Shown: positions 11,565 to 21,729, counted from the first letter of the stretch. The stretch: DNA of 64,000 bases from Podocnemis expansa (GCA_007922195.1 ML681989.1:44022187-44086186), one strand, 5' to 3'. Translations and numbers: made by a program. Notes: generated by a model not told the origin, from the letters alone.

Positions 11565-12471
11565 CAGAGCCACAACCAGGAGCATTGCTGCCCCAGGGAA
11601 AGACCTGGGGCATGGGCATAGGACCCACCTGCTAAGGGCATCCCCGATTCTCTGCCTGGGCCCAACCCGGCCTCAGGTTCCTGCTGCCACCAGCCTGGCC
11701 CTAGATCCCTGGCTGGGGACAGGGCCAAGAGACACAGGTGCTGTCACAGGTGGCCAGGCCTGAACTCCCACCTGGGCACTAGGCTAGGAGCGGCATGCAC
11801 TGATGCGGGTCACCTGGCCTGGGATGGGGCCGGAAGAGGTAGGCACCACTGCCAGCAGCTGGGCCCCAGATCTCTGGCTGGGGACAGGGACGGGAGAGGC
11901 AGGGACTGCCCTTGACATTCAGGGCACTGGAACTGGGATTTGGGGAACATGCCCTGTGTGCCAGGCTCCAGTGACGTCCCTGGCCATAACTAGTAGTTTT
12001 TGTGCCTGGGGCAAGCAGCCCCAAAAGCGCCCCACCCAGCCCTGATGCCCATGGCCTGCTGGTGGTGGAGGAAGCTTTCTGATGCTGCCAGCAGGCTGGG
12101 GGATCCAGATCCATTCCCAGCTGCTGCCAGAGGCATTGGGAAGCTCCCACTGCTGCTGGAAGGCCATGTGGGGATGGAGCCATTCCCAGATACTGCGGAG
12201 GTGCTGGGAAGCTCCCACCACTATTGGCAGGCCACAGGGAGATGGAGTCAGATTGCCGCCACCTTCCAGCAGCAGCGAGCTCCGGCAGCACTGGAAGTCC
12301 CAGGCACAGAATTTTAGGGGGCTCAGGGCATGGATCTGGCCCCCCACAGCAGCTAGGAAAGGATCTGGATCCATCACCAGTTGCTGCAGGAAGCTGGATC
12401 CATCCCCTGCATGCTCTCAAATTCCATGCCTAGGGCTTTGCTCTGCTCACCCCAGCCTAGTTATGGCCCTG
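11565..12471. mobile_element. hAT-like element, GGGCCATAACTAG ends
   Basis: The right end is ctagttatggccctg and the left end cagagccacaac, continued after the inner insertion as gccataactag. The flanks are tgtacctg (11557-11564) and cgtgtctg (12472-12479), 5 of 8 identical with the three differences all transitions. A second copy of the family is at 22939-23996 with a better duplication. Shared internal words include gcctggggcaagcagcccc near the left end. It is GC-rich and has no transposase. Confidence 0.65.
11577..11982. mobile_element. hAT-like element inside a terminus
   Basis: The termini are caggagcattgctg and cagtgacgtccctg, inverted. It lies 12 bp inside the left terminus of the element at 11565-12471. 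Its 8-bp flanks are gccacaac (11569-11576) and gccataac (11983-11990), 7 of 8 identical, and the word is the host family's own terminal sequence. A second copy is at 43513-43879. It is GC-rich with repeated ggctggggacaggg-type words, and no ORF is recognisable. Confidence 0.75.
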
Positions 12472-12669
12472 CGTGTCTGCTGGCAACTTTTTAAGCTGCT
12501 GGAACACACCACAAATGGCTTGCGGTCAGCTTTCAGCAACTCCTGTTGGGGGCAGGAGTTGCTATCATGACTTCCAGAGGGCAGCAGTGAGCTCATACTT
12601 ACTGTAAATTGCACCCGAAGATCACGCTGATGGCAGCAATTTTGCTACCATCAGTCTAGACATACCCAG

Positions 12670-14591
12670 AGAAAGGCCTTTCCAAGCTGACACCACCACC
12701 TCAGGAGATAAAGGAGCAGCTTTACACCTTCTTGTTTCTCTCTAAAGGCTCTAGTCACTTGCCCATATCTTGCAAACTATAAAACATCTTCACTCCAACA
12801 TCTGACAACATGCGATAGAATTCATCCATTACACTGTCTGCTACATTCTGACACTTACTCAACAAATACATCATGTTCAACGATATCAAGGAAGACACGG
12901 TTTCTGTTGGATCCTGCTGGATTAATCTTTCCTATTTTCAAACCCCTTGCAGCTAAGAGTTTTGAGAAAGCAGGGAAAAAGTCAGTACTGAATTAGAAAT
13001 AAGTCAAATTACCACACCAGACTAATCCAAACAGCAACCAGGTCCTGCTTTGAACCAGAGATGGGTGAAAATGAATGAATCAACTCCCTTTTCTCTTTCT
13101 CTGCAGACAGCTTGTGGTTACTTACAGCATGCCATGTACTAGCTTATAGGAGTGCCTTTAAATGATCACATCCAATAGCCCCCAACAGCTGGGATGTGTC
13201 TGGAGTCAGAGTGATAGTGAGCAGAGAGGAGCTTTATCAAGTCTAAGTTTTTGAGTTGTTTTTGCCACAGATAAAAAAAAGTATACCTGAAGCTCCAAAT
13301 TTGTTCACTGCCTGAAAACAAGCAAAGTGCTTAGGCCAAGCATCCTTTATTAATAATCATCATCATTAGTAACCACTTATTAATTACTTGTGTTATAAAA
13401 GATAAAAGCATGCTCTGTGTTGCATGGAATGTAAAGGAAGGGAGACTCTCCCTGTTTCAAATACCTTAAATGCTTCCCTGCAGGTCTGTATATGAGGGAA
13501 CATAAATCTGCAGATCCCACTGTGGGTTTGGAGGAGGGGAATTCCAGCCATGTGCATTCCCCACAGGGTGTCTGTGGGATTTAGGCTGGGCTAGAGTTAG
13601 CTCCATAAAAAGTCCATCTCCACAACTGCATACAAGCCACCCTCTCACCCACTATGGGTCAGCTTCAGGTTACAGGAAAGGATACTAGAACAGTGGTATG
13701 GACAGACCCTAGGGGCTTGAAGCTAAAAATCAGGCTCTGACAGTTGAAGAGGGGAAAAAAAAAAAAAAACCCCACACCACAAACAAAACCCACACCAAAC
13801 ACTGATTGTATTTATAATGGGTGCTAAGAATCTGAATGGTAATTTCTGCGCACTTGATTTAGTCCAATACTTCTAGAAAATTACTCAATATTTTTGTTCC
13901 AGGTTCAGACCAGGGCTTCTTTAGAAAATACATTTCAGCTGGGTAGCACTGCTAATGAACTAAAGTTTATTAAGTGACTGTTTCACTCACCCTAGGCCCA
14001 ATGTGCTAACTCTCATTTCATATTTTCCTTGTATGGTGTAGGATTAGGAAATATAAGGTTTTAAAAATACCAGTGCTCAAATCTTCAAAAGAGCGTCTTA
14101 AGTTAGGTTCCAAGATGCATGTTTAGGCACCTAAACAATTAGCCTGATTTTCAAAAAAGTTCTGAAGACCAGTGGCTCCTGTTGACAGCCTAGCTTTAGG
14201 CATCCCTATTTGAGGATTTGGGTTCTCAGATTCTTAAATCCATGTACTTCCTAAATCAATACCATATGTTGACAATAAGAGGTGGAAGGTAGTATAGTGG
14301 GCTAATGCACTTAACTTCCATCTCCAGGGACCTGTACTCTTCAGATCATGCTTATGGTTAGAAGTGAAAATAAATTTTGCTGCCTTAATCTAAGTTCCCT
14401 ACTGGTCTCCATTATAACACCAGCCAGGCAAAATTCCACATGGACATGATTTTGTTTAAAAATAGACACAGGACTGGAACAGCACACTGATTAGGGCGAG
14501 AGTGACATACATGGGTTTCTCTAGACCAGTGAGCATCTGGCTTCTATTTCTTTAGTTGAACTGTATAATCAAACAATCCTTTTTTAAACAA
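12670..14591. other. unassigned stretch, no gene
   Basis: No exon or named repeat. A short A-rich/C-rich simple tract lies at about 13755-13790. The segment near 14281-14330 (tagtatagtgggctaatgcac) faintly resembles the 5' head of a MIR-type SINE but is too short to call. Confidence 0.4.
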
Positions 14592-14772
14592 TGAGACTCA
14601 TATGGCACCTTAAGGACTAACAACCATGAAAGCTTATGCCCAAAGCAATCTGTATCTGATGAAGTGGGTTGGAGCTCACAAAAACTTTTGCCCAAAGAAA
14701 TCTGTTAGTCTTTAAGGTGCCACAGGACTCTGTTTTTTCTCCACACAGATTAACACGGGTACACCTCTAGAA
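14592..14772 (+). mobile_element. Penelope-like tail fragments in tandem
   Basis: It begins with an inverted scrap of the tail (ggcaccttaaggactaaca on the plus strand). Next comes a partial forward copy starting at catgaaagcttatgccc, then a fuller forward copy starting at tctgatgaagtggg. The unit ends in gtctttaaggtgccacagg and a cacagattaacacgggt 3' flank. CTGATGA lies at 14656-14662. This tandem-plus-inverted layout is typical of the other Penelope tails in this window. It is non-coding. Confidence 0.65.
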
Positions 14773-16310
14773 ATCCTCTTATTTTATTATCTTTACAACC
14801 TCTTACAGGCAACCATAACAATAAAAGCCTCAAAAGAAATGTAAAGCCCTATCCCGGTAGAAATTACCTCCCTCCAACGGAGACCTGTGGTACAGTCACA
14901 TTTCCCTAAGCCTGACGTCAGTAAAGGGTTATAGAACTGATGCTACTTAATAGTGTTTTAATCTTCTGGTTTGTTAGATTCTGTATTTTTGGAAAAGTGC
15001 TGACCATGCTGTTATTTCAGAAAACAACTTTGCATTAGAGGGGTTTTTCCCATCCTTTTTTTGTGACCTTGCTAATAATTCAGAGTTGCATTCTCATAAA
15101 GCAAAACATGAAACATGACTTGGCCATGGTGACCTGTCTGTTGATTTATGGGTCAAGTCTCTAGTTATTACGGACAACATTTGTAAGTATCTGATTAAGA
15201 AGCCCTGCTGATTTAAGGGTCTTGCAGAAAGGTGCATAATGAATTATCTACACAGATAATAATTCAGGTTTCTCCCTTGATGAGTCATATCACCTTCCTT
15301 TATTAAAGTACCTTTTCAAGAGTCTTAGAAGGGCAATATAAAATGTTGAGATACAGCATTAGCAATATATGTAACACACCAATAGAGGCACACAACTAAA
15401 AGGAAAACCATTATTTTGGAGAAGGTACCAACTAGATTTGGCTCAACCTAAATAGTTTTAGAAGCCAACCTATAGAAAAGATGTTCCAAATGGGCCAGAA
15501 GAATTAATGAGCTACATAACTGAAGCTGTCGCACCAGAGATAAACATTGGTCAATGTACACCTTTCTATTCCTTATGCAGCTGAATGTCTTGTTAACTTT
15601 TGGCCCCTGCTTTACTAAAGCAGAGGTTTTCATTTACTTGTCTATGCAATGCCATCTTTTTATCCTGGAATCTGGGCAATCAGAAATCTGGTTCAGGAAA
15701 AACTAGTGCATTTTGGGTATGCCTAGTGTTAAGTTATATGATGTAATATTGACTTGTGAGGATACAAAACATGACTCAAAACTAAGTGGGTGGGTAATAT
15801 GATAAAAATATATGGAAAACAAAATTAAAAAAACAACAAAATTTAAGTACATTGTCCTTCAGTTGCATGGTTTCAAATATCATTAGCGGAGGGATTGTCA
15901 GAGAGGGCCCTAGAATGGTCTACTGGCTCTAACTCATTTATCCTTTTCATAGCTACCTCAGATGACAATCTACTCCTAGGATTAAAAAGTTAAAAAAACT
16001 TTTAGTTAACATTGGCTTTGGTCTACTTTTCTCCCAAAGTTCTCTAAATATTTACTTCCTTTTTAAAAAATGGACTAAAGGTGTATCTACTCAGTCTAAT
16101 TTCTTTTGTAATAGAGCCCAGAGTCTTGGAATGGACAGAACAACTGAGTACTGTAGTTTCCCTCATGATAGGGGGTTCTCGTGTATGTATATGCCCAGTG
16201 AGGTATAAGCACATATGAATTTTGCTCTCCTCCCCCCCCCCAGGAGTGTTAGAGAATTGTGCTCCTAGCAATTTCCTGTCGAACACTGATGGAGCTCACA
16301 CATCCTCCTA
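14773..16310. other. unassigned stretch, no gene
   Basis: AT-rich, with no exon or recognisable repeat. Short ORFs at 15448-15633 and 16044-16286 (minus) carry no domain. Confidence 0.4.
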
Positions 16311-16494
16311 ATCATAGAATCATAGGGTTGGAAGGGACCTCATAGGTCATCTAGTCCAACCCCCTGCCAGAGGCAGGACCACTCCCACTAAACCATCCCA
16401 GTCATGGTTTTGTCCAGCCGGGCCTTAACACACCTCCAAAGATGGAGACTCCACCACCTCCCTTGGGAGCTCATTCCAAGGCTTCACCACTCTC

Positions 16495-17379
16495 CTAGTA
16501 AAAAGTTCTAATATCCAGCCTCGACCTCCCTAACCGCAACTTGAGACCATTGCTCCTCGTTCTGTCCTCCGTTACCACCGAGAACAGTCGAGCTCCATCT
16601 TCCTTAGAGCATCCCTTCAAGTAGTTGAAGGTTGCTATCAAATCCCCCCTCAATCTTCTCTTCTGCAGACTGAATAAGCCTAATGCTTTCAGTCTTTCCT
16701 TATAGGGCTTGTGCTCTAGCCCTTTAATCATTTTGGTTGCCCTCCTCTGAACTCTCTCTAGCATGTCCCTGTCCTTTTTGTAGTGGGGAGCCCAAAACTG
16801 AGCACAGTATTCTAGATGTGGCCTCACCAGTGCAGAATAGAGGGGAATGATCACATCCCTTGATCTGCTGGTAATACTTCTTTTGATGCAGCCCAGTAGG
16901 CCATTGGCCTTTTTGGCAGCAAGAGCACACTGCTGACTCATATCTAGCTTCCCATCCACTAGGACCCCCAGGTCCTTTTCTACACTGCTGCTACTTAGCT
17001 GAATGTTTCCCAGCCTGTAGCGGTGCATGGGTTTTTTTTGTCCCATGTGCAGGATTTTACACTTGTCCTTATTGAAGCTCATAAGATTTCTATTGGCCCA
17101 CTGTTCCAATTTATCTAGGTCTCCCTGAATCCTGTCCTTGCCCTCCAATGTGTCTACTGGTCCCCCCAGCTTGGTGTCATCTGCAAACTTACTGAGAATG
17201 CAGTCTATTCCATCATCCAGATCATTGGTGAAAATGTTGAACAGAACCAGCCCCAGGACCGACCCCTGGGGCACACCACTCGTGACTGGCTGCCAGCTAG
17301 ACATGGAACCATTGATTCCTACATGCTTAAACTGTTGATCTAGCCACTTTTCTATCCACCTTACAGTCCACCTATCCAA
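16495..17379 (-). pseudogene. CR1 ORF2: reverse transcriptase C-terminal half
   Basis: This 294-codon open segment encodes the second half of the CR1 reverse transcriptase and the C-terminal domain. SGVPQGS is at about residues 34-40 and the catalytic FADD box at 65-68, with both aspartates kept. The thumb-region words [10 protein letters not shown] and the [10 protein letters not shown] block follow. The product would copy element RNA at a nicked target. The ATG is internal and not a true start. The preceding RT blocks lie in another frame, with a deletion near 17463, so no full enzyme can be made. Confidence 0.9.
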
Positions 17380-17555
17380 CCCATACTTCCTTAATTTGCC
17401 AATGAGAATGCTGTGGGAAACTGTATCAAAAGCCTTGCTAAAGTCAAGGTATATGGCATCAATGGATCACTTTATTTTCCTCTAAGTGTGTGAGGATGGA
17501 TTCTTTGAGAATCTGCTCCATAATTTTTCCAGGGATTGAGGTGAGGCTGACTGGT
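17380..17555 (-). pseudogene. CR1 ORF2 RT fingers, with deletion
   Basis: The reverse strand reads the RT start region (HLEENKVIH), then jumps after a stop to DFSKAFDTV. The usual stretch between these motifs, including the FTKGKSC-type block and the start of the first catalytic motif, is missing. The deletion lies at about 17460-17470. This explains why the two flanking open segments do not join. Confidence 0.75.
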
Positions 17556-18086
17556 CTATAATTCCCCAGATCCTCCTTTTTCCCCTTTCTTGAAAATAGG
17601 CACTACATTTGCTTTTTTCCAGTCTTCTGGCACCTCCCCCATTCTCCATGAGTTTTGAAAGATAATGGCCAGCGGTGCTGCTACCTCATCGGCCAATTCC
17701 CTTAGCACTCTTGGATGCAGTTCATCCGGCCCCATGGACTTGTGCACATCCAGCTTCTTTAAGCAGTCCCTAACCTGACCTTCTGTCATGTAGGGCCTGT
17801 CTTCTTCTCTCCCATCTGCCACACCCATGGTAGTGGGCTGGGAGCTGACCCTGCCTGTGAAAACTGAAGCAAAAAAAGCATTGAGCACTTCAGCTTTTTC
17901 CTCATCCTCTGTCACGAGGATGCCTGCCCTATTCAACGAGGGGCCTACACCATCCCTGATTCTCTTCTTGTTATTAACATACTTGTAGAACCCCTTCTTG
18001 TTATCCTTTACATCCCTTGCTAGCCGCAACTCCATTTGTCCTTTGGCCTTTCTGATTTTCTCTGCAGTCCCTACCAATATCTTCAT
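17556..18086 (-). pseudogene. CR1 ORF2: linker and RT start
   Basis: 176 open codons cover the region between endonuclease and reverse transcriptase: NKKGFYKYVNNKKR, then the VLNAFFASVF block and the MGPDELHPRVLRELADE block, and the RT-0/1 region ending VVPIFKKG. These words are typical of CR1/jockey-clade ORF2. The frame is offset from the next segment upstream (18001-18219) and from that downstream. Confidence 0.9.
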
Positions 18087-18412
18087 ATGCCTCCTTGGTC
18101 ATCTGACCAAGCTTCCACTTCCTGTAAGCTTCCTTTTTATGTTTAAGCTCAGAGCAGAGTTCTCTGCTAAGCCATTCTGCCTGCCTCACGTTATTTCTTT
18201 CTCGTAATTGGAATGGCAACTTCCTGTGCCCTTAGCAGGGTTTCTTTAAAATATAACCAACTCTCTTGGACTCCTTTCCCCTTCAGATTAGCATCCCAAG
18301 GGATCCTGCCCATCAGTTCCCTGAGGGAGCTAAAATCTGCTTTTTTGAAGTCCAGGTTTTTTGTTTTGCTTCTTTCCTTCCTTCCTTTAATCAGGATCCT
18401 GAACTCAGCCAT
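18001..18412 (-). pseudogene. CR1 ORF2: post-endonuclease linker, two frames
   Basis: Two overlapping minus-strand open segments, 18191-18412 and 18001-18219, carry successive parts of the linker: FKKADFSSLRELMGRIPW, then WLSRELCSELKHKKEAYRKW. They are in different frames, so there is a frameshift at about 18200-18220. The segment SELKHKKEAYRKW recurs in the inverted fragment at 20456-20611. Confidence 0.85.
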
Positions 18413-18422
18413 GTCATGGTCA

Positions 18423-18638
18423 CTACTGCCTAGCTTGCCATTTACCTCTACCTCCCCTGATCAATTCTTCCCTGTTTGTGAGCAGCAGGTCGAGCGGTGC
18501 AAGGTCCCTAGTTGGTTCCTCTAGCATTTGTACTAGAAAGTTGTCCCCAACATTCTCTAAAAGCTTCCTGGATTGCCCATGCACTGCTGTATTGGCCTCC
18601 CAGCAGATGTCAGGGTAATTGAAGTCCCCCATGAGCAC
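18423..18638 (-). pseudogene. CR1 ORF2: endonuclease C-terminal part
   Basis: 71 codons hold the second half of the APE-type endonuclease: [12 protein letters not shown] (the metal-binding GDFN block), then [17 protein letters not shown] (the LDL block before the catalytic histidine). It is in a different frame from the N-terminal part at 18665-19228, and the join near 18640-18665 is broken. Confidence 0.9.
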
Positions 18639-18664
18639 CAGGGCCTGTGATCTAGAAGCTTCTG

Positions 18665-19228
18665 CTAGTGTCCATAGAACACCTCATCCACCTCCTGCTT
18701 CTGGTCTGGTGGTCTATAGCAGAAACCCACCACAACATCCCCCTTGTTGCTTTCCCCTCTCAATGTAACCCACAGACTTTCTATTGGCACGCTTCCACTT
18801 CCATAATGGAGTTCTGAGCAGTCATAGAGCTCTTTTACATATAACGCTACTCCTCCCCCTCTTCTTCCCTGCCTGTCTTTCCTGAACAGTTTATACCCAT
18901 CCATGGCAGAGCTCCAGTCGTGAACACTATCCCACCACGTCTCCGTTATTCCTATATCATCATAGTTCCTTGTCTGTGCTAGTATTACCAATTCTTCCTG
19001 CTTATTTCTCAGGCTCCTCGCATTAGGGTATAGGCACCTAAGATACCTGGTCACTTGCCCTACTTTGTCATGTTGATTTCCAATTCTATTACACAAACCT
19101 CCTTGCATTTTTTCTTGGAGTTCTCCTCCCCCACTCTCCTCACATACTGGGGCTTCAGTAGAGCACTTAAGACATTTATTTGATTCCCCCCCCCCCCCAA
19201 GTTCCATCCCTTCCCCCAGATCTCCCAC
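18665..19228 (-). pseudogene. CR1 ORF2: endonuclease N-terminal part
   Basis: 187 codons from the first ATG after ORF1 (8 bases past its stop). The APE-type nuclease starts near residue 66 with NARSLRNK (Asn69) and continues with ITETWWD (Glu96, the metal ligand), GRRGGGVALYVKE and GFCYRPP (168-173). The enzyme would nick chromosomal DNA to prime reverse transcription. A run of C at about 19187-19197 encodes the GGGG near residues 11-14 without breaking the frame. It ends early at a frameshift near 18665. Confidence 0.9.
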
Positions 19229-19236
19229 ATTGTTAC

Positions 19237-20424
19237 TTACCTGTGGGCTTTGGTCTCCTTCCCCTGTTGAACCTTGTTTAAAGCCCTCCTCACTAGGTCA
19301 GCCAGTCTGTGCACAAATATGCTCTTCCCCTTCCTGGGCAGGTGAAGACCATCTCTGCCTATCAATCCTCTGTCCTGAAACAGGACTCCATGGTCAAGGA
19401 AACCAAATCCCTCCTGACCACACCATCTTCGCAGCCAGGCATTCACCTCTAGGATGCATCTGTCTCTCCTCAGGCCTCTAGCCTTGACTGGAAGGATCGA
19501 GGAAAACACCACCTGTGCTCCAAACTCCTTCACCCTCGCTCCCAGAGCCCTGAAGTCACCTTTGATCTGCTGAGGATCACCTCTTGCAGTATCATTGGTA
19601 CCCACATGGATAAGAAGCATGGGGTAGTAGTCTGAGGGGCGGATGATTTTAGATAATCCCTCCGTTACATCACGGATATGGGCACCTGGCAGGCAGCATA
19701 CCTCTCTAGAGGCCTTGTCAGGACAACAGATGGGTGCCTCCGTTCCTCTCAGGAGTGAGTCCTCAATTACCACAACCCTACGTTTCCTCTTAGGTGAGGT
19801 GGCTGTGATCTGCCCAGCCTTTGGGGTGGATGGCATCTCCTCTACCTCCTTTAGTGTGTCCAGCACCGCATAACGGTTCCTCACCACAATGGATGGTGGG
19901 ATGTGGGCAGGTGTGGAGGATTGCCTACTGCCAGACGTGACCAGCTGCCAGTGTCCTTCCTCTGCCATAGGCATCCCATCCTTTTCCAGAGCTGTGGCAG
20001 TAGCCCTTGGCACTGGGATAGGGACCTCCTCCTTGCAGGTCTCATCGTGGACGCTGTCAAGGAACTTTTCCAGGGCATAGATACCCCTGAGCTGTGACAC
20101 CTCCTCCTGTAACTCTCCTACCTGCTTCCGGAGAGATGCCACCAGAAGGCACCTATCACATAGGCTCATCTCCCTAGCCTGATCATCAGTGGCAGGAAAA
20201 TGAAGGCCACAGTCCCTGCAAATCCACACCAGGGTCTGGGTGGAGATATCCATGGACAGACAGTAGTCTGTCTGGCTACAAACAGAGGCAAAGGAAACAG
20301 CAGGGGTGCTGGCTCCAGCAGTACGGCTCCTCTTCACCATCTTGGCCTCAAACTCCTCCTCAGACTCCCTTGCAAACTCCCGTGTTTGCAGTCCCCTGTT
20401 CGCAAGCTCCCTCTGGTCGCTCAA
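19237..20424 (-). CDS. CR1 ORF1 protein, zinc finger plus esterase-like
   Basis: An intact 395-codon ORF1. CR1 ORF1 proteins bind RNA and many carry a C-terminal SGNH-type esterase. Seen here: a CxxC pair at residues 69-72 and another at 89-92 (treble-clef or PHD-like finger), a Leu/Glu-rich coiled-coil candidate at 93-125, a basic cluster PKRKRR at 211-216, and then the esterase-like domain. In that domain block I reads VVVIEDSLL (217-225) where GDS is usual; Gly247, GTND (275-278) and DGLHL (358-362) are kept. So Ser223, Asn277, Asp358 and His361 remain, but the block I glycine is Glu221. The start is the first ATG of the frame. It is open in an otherwise broken element, which suggests recent insertion rather than host use. 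Confidence 0.9.
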   Translation of the reverse strand: MSDQRELANRGLQTREFARESEEEFEAKMVKRSRTAGASTPAVSFASVCSQTDYCLSMDISTQTLVWICRDCGLHFPATDDQAREMSLCDRCLLVASLRKQVGELQEEVSQLRGIYALEKFLDSVHDETCKEEVPIPVPRATATALEKDGMPMAEEGHWQLVTSGSRQSSTPAHIPPSIVVRNRYAVLDTLKEVEEMPSTPKAGQITATSPKRKRRVVVIEDSLLRGTEAPICCPDKASREVCCLPGAHIRDVTEGLSKIIRPSDYYPMLLIHVGTNDTARGDPQQIKGDFRALGARVKEFGAQVVFSSILPVKARGLRRDRCILEVNAWLRRWCGQEGFGFLDHGVLFQDRGLIGRDGLHLPRKGKSIFVHRLADLVRRALNKVQQGKETKAHR

Positions 20425-20455
20425 GCAGTGGCTTTTAAAGGCCTTCTCTGCCTAG

Positions 20456-20611
20456 GTCTCTGCTCTGAGCTTAAACATAAAAAGGAACCGTACAGGAAGT
20501 GGAGAGAAGACGACAGGCCCTTGGTGACGGAAGGTTAGGGACTGCTTAAAGAAGCTGAATGTGCACAAGTCCATGGGGCCGGACGAACTGCATCCAAGAA
20601 TGCTAAGGTGA
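20456..20611 (+). pseudogene. inverted, internally deleted CR1 ORF2 fragment
   Basis: On the plus strand this encodes CSELKHKKEPYRKW joined directly to REDDRPLVTEG, and after a frame slip VRDCLKKLNVHKSMGPDELHP. Both parts match ORF2 of the adjacent CR1, but there they lie roughly 390 bp apart and on the opposite strand. The junction has a short tgg microhomology. The piece abuts the 5' end of the minus-strand CR1. It may be a separate deleted-copy insertion or the product of a rearrangement. It cannot be a simple 5' inversion of the same transcript, since ORF1 lies between. Confidence 0.8.
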
Positions 20612-21108
20612 AGCAGTGTGCTGGTGGCCAGGTAAGCGGGGGGGGTGAAGGGGCTTAGGGAGGTTGCTGAATAACAGGCTGGCAGGAGGGGATAGGGAGC
20701 CATGGCTGCAGCAGCTCCCAGCTCACTAGGAGGAGAGCGGTGTGGGCCCAATTCAGCCTGGCACGGGCCAGATTCTGCCTGGCGCAGCAGTGCCTAGCAT
20801 CCTCCAGGGAGCCACACTTAAACTACAAAGGGGTCCCCAGCCTTAAAAAAGATATTGTCCCTAATTGGTGACAATGCCTATAGTAAGTGTTGCGTGACAC
20901 TGTACAATTGCCAAAGCCTATTTTCAGTTGTGAACAATTTTTCCAAACAAACTTTAAAAGGTACTGTGTGGGAGTTTCAAAAGTGCTCAGCACTGACTTA
21001 ATTCAATGGTAAAACATCCCAGATTCAACAAAAGCAGAGAGTTAGGTAGGCCAGTGCAGAGCACTTTTGAAAGTCCCACCTTCTATATCTAAAAAGTCAA
21101 ATGCTTTG
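20612..21108. other. unassigned, GC-rich then AT-rich
   Basis: A GC-rich part to about 20800, with a poly-G run near 20640, then AT-rich sequence. No gene or named repeat. The GC-rich part may belong to the rearranged CR1 junction. Confidence 0.35.
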
Positions 21109-21116
21109 ATATAGAC

Positions 21117-21721
21117 CAGTGGTTCCTAACCTTATCTGTGGCTCTCAAGTCAATACCATTTTTACAACTATGGAGGGCCACCAGTCTCAGCCACCAGTCC
21201 ACTTTTCCCCTACTGCAGCCAGATAGAGATTCAGTGAGAAGGCTGCCTCCATGGCTGCAGCGAGGAAACTGCATGCACTCTGTAGCCCTGTGTTCTCCAT
21301 CAGAGTGCCTAGGCAGTAGCTCCCTTCTGCAGCCAGGGGGTTAGAAGATGAGTGCTCCCCTCCCGCTGGCTCCAGCAGGGACTCTAGTATCTACGGCCCC
21401 AGCCAGAGTGCTCTGTTCCTCTCTGGAGTTGGGGGAAGGGAGTGCTGATTTCCCCTCTAACTCCAGAAGGGACCCTAACACCTATGGATCCAGGCCAAGT
21501 GCCCTGCCATGCTCCCTGTTAAAACCAGAGGGAGAGGAGTGTTGATCTCCCATCTCCTTGGCTGCAGCAGGAGGCCTACAACAGCCTCAGCCCCACAGAC
21601 ATGCACTCCAGAGTCTTAGGCAGCAGCTACCTTCTTCAGCCACCAGGAAAAGAGCCATGAGCCACTTTGAAAGCCCCCACAGGCCATTTTGACCCCCCAG
21701 AGCAGAGGTTGGTAACCACTG
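21117..21721. mobile_element. hAT (Charlie-type) element with perfect TSD
   Basis: The left terminus is cagtggttcctaacctt and the right terminus aggttggtaaccactg, inverted with about 14 of 16 matching. The 8 bp on either side are identical: atatagac at 21109-21116 and 21722-21729. CAGTGGTTC-type ends with an 8-bp duplication are diagnostic of the Charlie group of hAT. The 605-bp interior has three loosely repeated ctccagcagggaccct-type segments and no transposase. It is non-autonomous. Confidence 0.95.
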
Positions 21722-21729
21722 ATATAGAC

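Larger units (their letters stand above)
11487..12669. mobile_element. outer hAT-type MITE hosting a nest
   Basis: The left edge reads tagtctacacttacctt and the right edge aagtctagacataccc-like (atcagtctagacataccc, ending near 12667). These are the degenerate inverted ends of the TATGTCTACAC-type family. The interior left after removing 11565-12471 is short and AT-balanced (cagcagcagttgatggcag at one side, tgatggcagcaattttgc at the other, again inverted). Its TSD is not clear. It carries the element at 11565-12471, which in turn carries the one at 11577-11982. ORFs such as 11779-12420 minus (213 codons) cross all three layers and are not genes. Confidence 0.6.
16311..20455 (-). mobile_element. 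near full-length CR1 LINE
   Basis: The 3' end (plus-strand left edge) is tcatagaatcataggg, the octamer-type repeat that ends CR1 elements, and is followed by the conserved ggaagggacctcataggtc tail. Reading leftward from 20424, the element holds ORF1 (20424-19237) and then ORF2, whose first ATG lies 8 bases beyond. ORF2 runs endonuclease, linker, reverse transcriptase, and then a 3' UTR of under 200 bp. At about 4.1 kb it is close to the usual 4.5 kb. ORF1 is open but ORF2 has several frameshifts and an internal deletion, so the copy is dead. It is clearly younger than the other CR1 copies here. Confidence 0.95.

Noticed and set aside
11779..12420. 213-codon minus-strand ORF
   Set aside because: Crosses the boundaries of two nested transposons, so it cannot be an ancestral gene. 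Composition explains its length.
14281..14330. 5' head of a MIR-type SINE
   Set aside because: Only about 20 suggestive bases with no core or tail following.
19230..19481. Plus-strand ORFs across the CR1 ORF1
   Set aside because: Shadows of ORF1 in other frames. Codon context and domain content lie on the minus strand.
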